Made by a program: the position numbers and the translations under genes. From Locusta migratoria (taxonomy: Eukaryota > Arthropoda > Insecta > Orthoptera > Acrididae): 64,000 nucleotides of DNA. Each line of letters begins with the position of its first letter. Within the stretch, counting starts at the first letter, position 1. This document shows positions 55,366-64,000 of this stretch, piece by piece. The notes under the pieces were generated by a model. That model saw only the letters and a program-made list of their open reading frames with translations, did no database searches and was not told where the DNA came from. The stretch spans positions 76,436,297-76,500,296 of the forward strand of contig CM048750.1 in NCBI GenBank assembly GCA_026315105.1, in the 5' to 3' direction.

Positions 55366-58115
55366 AAATCCACAGTAACTTATTTCCATATTTTTGTCAC
55401 TTTGACATCAGTTCTACGAATGAAACGAGTGACAGCAGTACGATCTCCTCCTGAAACTAACAATTTTCTATAAAAACTGTATAAAATGTTTTTATTCCAA
55501 CAGGCTTCGAAATGACATTACAATAGTCACTGAATTTTTATAATATGATCTCTTTACTGATTTAAAGGAAATCATTTGTAGTTTCATAGATGTAATGTGT
55601 CTGGGTACAGAGTTACGCAAGACACCAATTTCTATACCTTTAATAATTGTATACGCAACAGTTATTTTAATTTTTTTATTTGTGTGCACTACCCTAGTTT
55701 GCGGTGCAGCTGCAAATTACAATAAAATAAAATAGTTACGTCTGTCATGTAAGAAAATAGCTACACTTCATCTTTACTAAAATTATTCAGTAAAAAAGTT
55801 GTATACGTACTTAACGAGTTCGTAAAACTGTTACATGTAGGAACAGATTAAAACAATGAGTCTCTATTACATGCAACAAGCCGGGAGGCACTGTACACAA
55901 CTTGGGCGCGACATAGCCACTCACAAGGTAGGCAAGAAGCGGAACATTCAAAAGATAGAACATCAGCTCTGTTAAGAACAGAAAAGTGTCTATATACTCC
56001 TCGCGTCTATTCGTACCAACCCAAAAATGTAAGTCCCATTTAGAAATGCAACTTACCGAACCGCCCGAACACTGCATCAGCTCTCCAACGGCTTCCGTAG
56101 CAGTTGAACTGCCGGCAGTTTCTACGCAATTTCTACGTCCAGTGGAAAGGATTTCTCGTTACACCGATTCATAGCGTACCTACCAGGGCAGTTAATGAGT
56201 TCGTAGTCACTGAATTTCATTCTTTTTTTCTTGTGATAAACTTATCTCTGGCAATAATATCACTATGCCAAAATGCTTGTTAGGTTAGGCTTCCTTTGTG
56301 ATGGTTTCTTTTACAGTTGAACATCCAGTTTAGTTTAATGTATTAGCTTAACATCAGTTCAGTAAATTTTTCATAGAGATAGAGTCACATTTCAAAACAA
56401 TTTCAAAAAATAATTTGTTCAAGTATAAGTGACTTCTCTTGCACTATAATATAGAACTACGAATATCCTTGTAGGCATCCCACTACAGAAATAAGTCACT
56501 GTCAACTATGCTGCTTCTCAATCAATAAAAAACGCTAGCAAAAACGAAATTCTATACACAAATCACATTCATCAGAAAATGGCGAATGCTGTAGCCTAAT
56601 ATTTCTTCAAAATAAATAGGAACGAAAAGTATTAGTAATTACTAAGTTTGAATCCTCTCTGTAGACTTCTGTTTATTGTGTAAGTTAATGCACTGTATAT
56701 TGAAGATCACAATTTCGATGGAGAAACCTTTTCACCATTTGTGTAATACGTATATTAAAAAGACGTGAGAAATGCTGAACTTGTATGGGAGAAATTATCT
56801 TGATAACTCCACCAGAACGCAATTCCACAGCGACATATTGTTAACTACACACCTGAAAATATTTACATCTTATAAGGAATGTTCAGTTTAAGGGGCTTTG
56901 ACGTAATATAGCATACTATTTTTAACATTATGGGAAATAGAGCAACTGAATTTCGTCCGTATTCAGGAAAATAATGGATTTCGAAAACAGCATTTTTATA
57001 TGAAATACTTTTATCATTACTCAGTGGAAACGTATGACTAGAAGATGTCCTATTACAAGAACAAATGTATCTAAGATCAAAAAGATGTTTGTGAATAGCG
57101 CCTTGATCCTTTATTATTCACAACACGGTAAAATTTATTGTGTAAAATAACTGTTGCATGCTACGACAGAATGTAAGAGGTGGTACTGGCATATAATGGT
57201 CTGCAGATGTTTTCGTGCATGTAAAATGAGTCCCCGGCTTCAAAGCAACGCGTAGTGCAGGTCTACCTTAGTATGCTATATGTAGCGGACGGGTGGCTGA
57301 CTGCAGGGCTCTGAGGCTAACAGGTGAATGCCGGAGCCTGCAAGGATATGCTTTTACAGCAAAGGCTCCACGAAATGCAGACGCCTCTCAGCGCCAACAA
57401 TTTCTTGGAATTCCGTGGACGCTTTGAACATATCACATAAGACGTTATATTGTTTGCCAAGTAGCTCTATAAACGTCTACAAACGTCGAGCAGGCACCTG
57501 ACGCATGACTGATGTTGCCGAGTGGAGAACTCCTATACCTGCAATATCCATTTCTGATGGTTGTTACATTGGTAATTTCCAGACGTTATACTTATAATAT
57601 TTGCAGCTGTTTTACATAATACTTGTATATAGATTATAATCGATATTAACCTACAACTTACATAATAGTAAGGGAAAAACGAATACTGCGTAGTCAATGT
57701 CATAATATCATCTTTGCAGAAGTCACAATTTAGCAAACTAATAATTGCGATTTTTGTTCCAAGCTAGTTCCTTCATTTAACGAAGCACGCCATACTCAAT
57801 AAGCATCCATGTTTACAAGTTCTTTAAGCTCTATGAGTAGTTAATTTTCACATCCCATACCAAAGGGGGAAATGTAAATGCAACCTACCGTTCTAATTCG
57901 TACATCAAATGATTCATGGGTGTCAATTGTACAAACTGACAAACACAGTGGTCGTCCACCGAGTACTCATTTCATCGTGCTGTCAAATGTACAATTGTCA
58001 AGAACATAAACTTCCGCATGTGAACATATTTTGTTAACACATACCTACATAGAAAGATATGATCATCAAAATAAAAAAAGAGAAATCAGATCGAAAACGG
58101 AAAGATTTGTTCCTC
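55366..58115. other. Unannotated AT-rich DNA
   Basis: About 2.7 kb in which I see no gene, repeat family or inverted structure. Confidence 0.45.
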
Positions 58116-58118
58116 TTT

Positions 58119-58350
58119 CACCGAGCGAGGTGCCGCAGTGGTAACACACTGTACTCGCATTCAAATACACCTCCGGTCATCCAGATTTAGTTTTCCTGTA
58201 ATTTCCTTAAATCACTCAAGGCAAATTTCGGGATGGTTTCTTTGAAAGGACACGGCCGAATTCCGTCCCCGTTATTACCCAAAACTCCGAGCGTTAGCTC
58301 CGTCTCTAATGACCAAGCTGTCGACGGGACGTTGAACCCTCAGCTTCCTT
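58119..58350 (+). mobile_element. tRNA-derived SINE of the widespread insect type (gtcgacgggacgttaaac 3' end)
   Basis: Head ccgagcgaggtgccgcagtg, body with gggatggtttctttgaaagg and acggccgaattccg, and end ctaatgaccaagctgtcgac then gggacgttgaac. The B box is deleted, so transcription from this copy is unlikely. Confidence 0.75.
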
Positions 58351-58924
58351 CCTTCTTCCTTTCTTTTTCGCGCGTGCTATTAGAGCATGGAACTGTAGAG
58401 AAAGACCATAAAAGCGGTTCGATGAACTCTCCGCCATGCACTGCAATGTGACCTGCAGAATATTAATGTAGATACGTTGTCAGCGCATTACAGTGCTGCT
58501 AGTTATGTTGATGTTTTATTGAAAACCTACTGTAGTAATGACACGCAACATTAGACACGAAAAACTACTTTTTGAGCTCATTGCGTAATGTAGACTTTCC
58601 GTCGGCAATTTAGCTCATCTTATATATCTTAGCTCGCTCGCTTAAGGACCTTCATTACTCTTATTGTGTGCTCTGTGGAAACTGCTAGAATTCTAAGTAT
58701 TTTATTTCAGTTATTGTGTAGTAATGCAGAATTTCAGTCCTTTGATACTAGACAGGAGCTGATAGGCAAAATAATGAAGCGCTGTCAATAACTTTTCTCT
58801 ACTGGGACCGAGACATACACAAAGACTAAAGATGATATTTTCATAATAGAAATTGAACACTATCAGGATTAATTCCATCGTGGCACTTGTACTCAACGAC
58901 TGTTTTTTGTAGAAAATTTCTTTA
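58351..58924. other. Unannotated DNA
   Basis: Nothing recognised. Confidence 0.45.
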
Positions 58925-59143
58925 GAAAGCAGTCGTAACTTTTTTGTTTATTCAGATCTAGATTTCGACCACTGTGTGATCATTATTTGTGCTTAAAACA
59001 AAACGTTAAAATATGAAAACATTTCGAGTATGAAATCGAAATGTATTACATATTTTAACTTTTTGTTTTAAGCACTGATAATGATCAAACAGTGATCGAA
59101 ATCTCGATCTGAATAAACAAAATATTTACGTCTGATTGCTGAA
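58925..59143. mobile_element. Palindromic element, arms ~105 bp, same family as 51946-52263
   Basis: tgtttattcagatctagatt then tcgaccactgtgtgatc at the left mirrors gatcaaacagtgatcg then aaatctcgatctgaataaac at the right. The outer ends (aaagcagtcgtaa / tctgattgct) match the other family member. Motif CTGATAA-T-hairpin-GAAA is at 59075-59101. Confidence 0.82.
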
Positions 59144-60889
59144 AAAAGAATTCTGCAAATTGAATCCAGCTTTGCGTTAAATTAGATTTATTCTGCTTGT
59201 GAAGACTATTTCCATTACAAGTTTGTTTCTGATGTTGGCACTATCAAGTGTACCTGTTGATGTACCAGTAATATAGTCGTTTACATATTATATAATATTT
59301 GCGTTACAAATTGACTTATGGCTAGTTGGACTGACATGCTTAAAAGCGTGCATACAGCCAGCACAAGATGAAAAAAATTATTTGCAACAAAGTTGATTTA
59401 AACTGCTATTACGAAAAGTAACACTGGTTCATGTTCGATGACTGTTATCGCTTACGTAATCAAAATTGTAATGAAACAATATCATTTCATTACATTGAAG
59501 CTGTTGTTGAATATCCTAAAACATTCACGATTTTATTTTACGATTGAATGTGTATTTTTCGTCATCTTAAATATAATAAAAGCGCAATTCCTAAATCTTT
59601 AACATCAAAACTAAGCAGATATTAGAAAGTGAAAAACTCATTATTGTGTGGTGAGAAACTAAGCGTCTAAAACGACAACCATTTCATGCTGCACGTGATA
59701 TTTGGAAGCTACTTGTTTAAAACATTCTACTACTTCATAGTTACCACGTGCTTGCCAAGCCGACATTGTTGGGGGTTTCATAGAATACGACCGAAAATTG
59801 CCTGTGATGTGTAGAGTAGCAGTTTCCCCACAACATAGTGTTTATGGTTGGTTGCGTAGGATGGACCGTTTTGACCTCTAGAGTATAAAAACTCTCATTG
59901 TTTGAAACGGTGACTGGAACGTCATTAAAATGTATAAATAAACTTTCTAAAAAATGCATCTAAATTGAAGAAAGTTGTTGCCGTACGTAGAAAACGCAAG
60001 AAAATAAGTCCATCAATCCAACATTCACGCAAGGAACTCTTTTCATAGCCGCATTTCACTAGATAATAGTGGAGGGTATGAATATGAGTTATAAAATAAT
60101 AGTATTACTCCAGTAATCAATTACATGAAATGTGACGCGATTTGCCGCATTTGTCAGGATTACTATGAAGTTATTTTACTATTTTTTTCCATATGGAGTG
60201 GAATGTTGCCCGTTCGGATATTCACCAACTATGTTTTATATCTGATCATCAGATATTGATTAATTGCAGCTAAGGGGTGAGAGTTGGAAAGGAAGAGGAG
60301 ACAAGGACGGCTTATATCATGGACGAAGAAATGCTCGATGTCAGCGTAATCTGTGAGCAATTTCACCTGAGAATTTCCGTTTATCGGAACTGCGTTCAGA
60401 AGTGTGTCTGTATGACTTTTTTGAAGGAACACTTTTTAAGTTTTTATGATGACATGTTAGGAAGCTTACAACAGACTGACTATCATGATTGATATGAACT
60501 GATTTTGCAGTATAGGCTGTACGTGTTGCAGGGATGGCCACGTGTTCACCTGCCAATCCATCTTCCCTCACCAAGGCTTTTCCACGTTGTACTAGTTTAC
60601 CTTGCGAGGTAATCCTTTCAGTGGAAGGAGAGAAACTCAGGAGCGCCTTTGGAAGTGTTAACGGACTTTGGCAAAGTTTCTTCGCGGCTAATTAGGCCCG
60701 GATTCACTGCCGACCCAGTCTGGGTTTTCGACACCTCTGCGGTTCCTTGCTGTGCGGCAACTCACGCTGCCGCCTACGGATGTAAAAAATATGGGAGGAC
60801 GAGGGATAAAATTGATATTAATTAGAGAAATATTAAATGTAACAGGAAGCAAACAAACCTCATTAGAGATTAATAATCTCCGACAAGTG
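59144..60889. other. Unannotated AT-rich DNA
   Basis: Nothing firmly recognised. A short stretch at 60790-60885 faintly resembles reverse transcriptase sequence but is too short to call. Confidence 0.4.
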
Positions 60890-60930
60890 AATGTAGTAGG
60901 ATGCAGGATGACTTGCACCAAATATCTAGG

Positions 60931-61119
60931 TTCAAATGTTTGTAAATCTATCGGACCAAACTGCGTGGTCATCAGTCCGTAGCTTACAATCTACTTAAAC
61001 CTAGGTAAACTAACCTAAGGACAAACACAAACACCCATGCCCCAGGGAGGAACCTCCACGGCGAGCAACCGCGCGCTCCGCAGCGAGACGCTTTAGACCG
61101 CTCGGCTACTCCACCGCGG
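60931..61119 (-). mobile_element. SINE subfamily C inside the LINE, 12-bp target duplication
   Basis: caaatatctagg is at 60919-60930 and 61120-61131. Part of the B box is lost (gggaggaacctcc). Confidence 0.93.
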
Positions 61120-61421
61120 CAAATATCTAGGTGGTGTAAGGAATGGCAACTGGGGCTAAATGTAGAAAAATGTAAGGTGACGAAGATGAGTAGGAGAAGC
61201 AATCCCGGAATGTCCGAATGCAGTAGTAATAGTGTGCTGTTTCACAGAGTCGCGTCATTAAATGCACCGAGCGTATAAGGGCAGTTGTGGAGAAGGCGGA
61301 TGGTCAACTTCAGATTAATTGGGAGAATTTTGTGCAGGTGTGATTCGTCTGTAAAGACACCGTATATAAAACGCTTGCTGTACTCCGTCTTTAGTATCAT
61401 AAAGTGTTTGGATCCCAATCG

Positions 61422-61616
61422 CCGGCCGCGGTGGCCTAGGGGACTGAGGCGCTCCAGTCACGGTCTGCACGGCCACTACGGTCGGGGGTTCGAATCCCCC
61501 CTCGGGCATGGATATTTGTGCCGTCTTTAGTCTTAGCTAGTTCGTAAGTAGTTTGTAAATTTAGGGACTGATGACCCCGTAGTTAAGTCCCATAAGCTTA
61601 ACAAACATTTGAACAT
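61422..61616 (+). mobile_element. SINE subfamily A inside the LINE, 15-bp target duplication
   Basis: tttggatcccaatcg (61407-61421) and tttggattccaatcg (61617-61631), one mismatch. Full-length with intact A and B boxes; one of the most complete copies here. Confidence 0.93.
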
Positions 61617-61979
61617 TTTGGATTCCAATCGGCCTAAAGGAGGATATAGAGGCAGTTCAGAGGCGGACAGCTAGATTTGTACCTGGTAGATTCGATAAAT
61701 GCGCGAGTGTCACTGAATTGCTACGGGAACTCGGTTGGGGTAGCTGGAGGAAAGGCAACGTTCTACTATCGGCCACAAAGAGAAAGATCAGGGCTCGTAC
61801 AGATGCATTCACGCATTAGTTTTTCCCTCGTTCTATATGGGAGTGGCACAGGAAAGCATTAATGATACTAAGTACCTTCCGCCACGTACCTTTCGGAGGA
61901 TTGCGGAATATGTATGTAGACGTAGCTCTACTGTGTCGTTATCAAAATAAATTACGAAACCCCCGTAGGCGATTTAGCC

Positions 61980-62110
61980 TCTCCTATCTCCTTCTTTTCC
62001 ACTCCCTCAGCCCATATTCCACTGCTCTTTCTCCTTTCTCCTCTCCTTCAACTGACTTCCCCTAAGATAAAAGAAGACAGGATATATTGAGGGAGTAGAG
62101 GAGGAAGAGA
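61980..62110. repeat. Polypyrimidine tract followed by polypurine tract
   Basis: CT-rich about 61978-62060 (ctcctttctcctctcc), then GA-rich from about 62075 (agaggaggaagagacagag). They could pair as an imperfect hairpin. Confidence 0.55.
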
Positions 62111-62154
62111 CAGAGATGGAGAGGAAGAGATACAGGATGCTAACGATGAAGGAA

Positions 62155-62205
62155 GTTTGAGGTTTAACGTCCCGTCAATATCGTGGTCAACAGAGACGGA
62201 AGACA
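62155..62205 (-). mobile_element. 3'-end fragment of the SINE family at 58.1 kb
   Basis: gaggtttaacgtcccgtcaa ... gtcaacagagacgg is the inverted 3' block of that SINE. Confidence 0.55.
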
Positions 62206-63574
62206 GAGGGACAAGGAGACGAAAAGTGGGGTGCGGAGTGAGAATGAGTAGAGCGAGTGTGGCTGGACGAGGCAGACACAGAGAGAAGTGGGAAGAGAAG
62301 GTAAATGGAAAGAGTGAGAAGAATGGAAGAATTGAATCCTTAATGTAAGAAGTGTTACTATGAATTAGGTATACTATTGCTTGCACTAGAAGGATAGGAG
62401 GGAAAGATGGACAACCAGCATTTAAAAGCCACGCTGCTGATTTTGATAGATCAAAATGACTACGGTTTTCCCTGTGAATGACATATTCATTGCGAACGAA
62501 CTTCAGCATTATTAGTCTTTTACTTTGACAGTGTCCAGTGTGCTCAGTGATAGTCACCTCGCATTCATGGAGGTCACAGGTAGGCCAAGAATCGATATCT
62601 GAGCGCCGCGAGCGCTGCACAAGTTGATTGTTGACAGTTAATAATGTTGTTGTGGTTGTGACTTATAGAGAAATGACGTACCGTCGCGTCTATTGGCTGA
62701 ATGCGTATTCCCATCGCCGTTGGCTGACAGTCATACAGGTAATACCAAATAATGACGACGTCATAATTCCCATGTAAAAGTGACTGTTACAGTGTGCCGA
62801 TAATACAAGCACGCGGCTACGGCGCCGGCTACATTCGATTGCATTGCCAATAAAATGTCCAAATTGTTGGAACAGCATGTGACTCTATAAATTGATACAT
62901 GTTGACATTAACAGACATTAAAATTTAAGAGGAAGATAGAGTCTCCTATTTATGTGTAATGAAATATAACAATTTACGAGTGCAGACTTTATGAACTTTA
63001 TGCATGGATTTTACTAATACATAGTGAGTATACAATGAAAAAAATATTTTTTTAAATTTACTTATAATTATTATGCACTATTAGCAACAAATCGCTCATA
63101 GCTGGTCAACTATATAGTGATTCCATGATGTACCCGTTGCAGTAAATGAAACTGTTGTGCCGCTGATCTTTTCATGATGTAAGTCGTAATGCCGTGCTAC
63201 TATGTGATTGACTACTTTCACGTGGCAAAGGAGGTATACTAAAGTAAACAAATGCACATTTTAGGAGTTAGTGCAGCTAACTCTCGAAGTGATTCGATAG
63301 CACTTTGTGACTTATAATTTCTGGGACGAGCTTCTTGCAAATGTAACAGTATGTATACAAGCAACTACAAATGAATTCCTGGTAAAATGTTGATCAGTTT
63401 TAGAGAGAATGGGAAAAAATAGGTATGCGGTTGACAGCCGCACTATGCATTAAAGCGTTAACTAACACTAAAGCTATATTTCTTGACCTTCCTATTATTG
63501 CTGCCAAATTTCTGTTGGAGCAACTCCCATAGCAACTAACGAACCGATCAGTTCTGTACATTACGTCGCTGTCA
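62206..63574. other. Unannotated DNA
   Basis: Nothing recognised. Confidence 0.45.
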
Positions 63575-63720
63575 TGTAGCCACGTGGCAATGGTCTCGCG
63601 CTGTAGGTCGTCTTGGTGCAGAGCGCGCAGCTGCTCGCAGTCGGAGGTTCGAGTCCTCCCTCGGGCAGAGGTGTTTTTGTTATCCTCAGTGTAAGTTGGT
63701 TTAAGTAGTTTGATAAAAAG
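63575..63720 (+). mobile_element. SINE subfamily C, tail truncated
   Basis: Head near 63594 (ctcgcgctgtaggtcgtc), B box ggaggttcgagtcctccc, then gtaagttggtttaagtagttt; it stops before the gggactgatgacc block. Confidence 0.7.
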
Positions 63721-64000
63721 TCTCTCATAAACCTAGACAACTAAGAAGTATAATTTCTAATTCCCCTAGGTTTGTGAAAGTAATTTTTTTCCAAACTTCC
63801 CAGCACTCGTTACGTTTGAACTGCATAGAATACAAGCTCCTTATCCTCTCTACCTCTTTTATACTGGCATCGCGGCGGTACAACACTGGTTCCTCTTTAC
63901 CCGACGTGATGTACTTCCTTCTTTGGGTATAAAAACACAGCAATTGGTTTGATGTTCAAAACAGATAAATCCTGGGCTCCAAATATTGTATTTTATCCGA
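63721..64000. other. Unannotated DNA to the window end
   Basis: Nothing recognised. Confidence 0.45.

Larger units (their letters stand above)
60890..61940 (+). mobile_element. CR1/Jockey-like LINE 3' end, interrupted by two SINEs
   Basis: Pieces join as MQDDLHQIS and then RWCKEWQLGLNVEKCKVTKM (end of the RT domain). Next come VNFRLIGRILCRC, then PKGGYRGSSEA, then, with shifts, ELLRELGW-type and VAQESINDTKYLPPRTFRRI near 61840-61910. This is the C-terminal end and 3' end of the same LINE group found antisense elsewhere. The gcggaatatgtatgtagacg end is at about 61920. Confidence 0.75.

Noticed and set aside
1..64000. CRISPR arrays, operons or prokaryotic genes.
   Set aside because: The repeats are eukaryotic transposons. 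There are no regularly spaced short repeats and no bacterial-style gene packing.

Overview
This window looks like repeat-saturated DNA from a large insect genome, most likely an acridid locust or grasshopper (Schistocerca-like). The reasons are the density of one class-II-tRNA-derived SINE superfamily, the non-LTR retrotransposon types, insect-type DNA transposons (piggyBac, hAT, Tc1/mariner, PIF/Harbinger, Helitron, Penelope) and the lack of any dense gene content. The organism call comes from recalled repeat families, not a search. I found no host protein-coding gene, rRNA or functional tRNA that I can support; every recognisable coding sequence belongs to a transposable element and nearly all are broken.

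Layout. 1-2.5 kb: the antisense 5' part of an RTE/BovB-like LINE, open except for one TGA. 2.5-9 kb: SINEs, a LINE RNase H tail, a decayed DDE transposase, one copy of an unclassified repeat, and a three-level nest (SINE in foldback element in SINE). 9.6-15.6 kb: two antisense CR1/Jockey-like LINE copies, a piggyBac MITE and a CpG-rich block (12.4-13.3 kb) that is the best promoter candidate. 17.3-19 kb: a Penelope endonuclease relic and a Jockey-like LINE 3' end. 22-27.5 kb: SINEs and an old LINE. 28-32.7 kb: an internally deleted hAT, a piggyBac C-terminus, a Helitron helicase 3' end, the second copy of the unclassified repeat and a mariner-type transposase relic. 32.8-36.7 kb: an antisense LINE with an internal tandem duplication, a GC-rich block and a small PIF/Harbinger element that keeps pieces of both of its genes. 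37.8-40.1 kb: relics of a Tc1-like and a Mutator-like transposase. 42.6-48.5 kb: inverted-repeat elements, one with tRNA-like sequence in its arms. 48.5-54.1 kb: a 5S-rRNA-derived SINE, a DDE transposon, and a hAT-like shell (TIRs and an 8-bp target duplication) packed with a LINE, a palindrome, a Penelope element and SINEs. 54.1-64 kb: LINE and SINE relics in otherwise featureless AT-rich DNA.

The genes do not cooperate as a pathway. What the window records is a layered history of insertion, which can be ordered because many insertions keep matching target-site duplications. The least expected pattern is a repeated motif, CTGANGA + T + hairpin + GAAA, in several palindromic elements and in the Penelope 3' end. 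It resembles the catalytic core of a hammerhead ribozyme, known from Penelope-like elements, and may mean that these palindromes are Penelope-derived.
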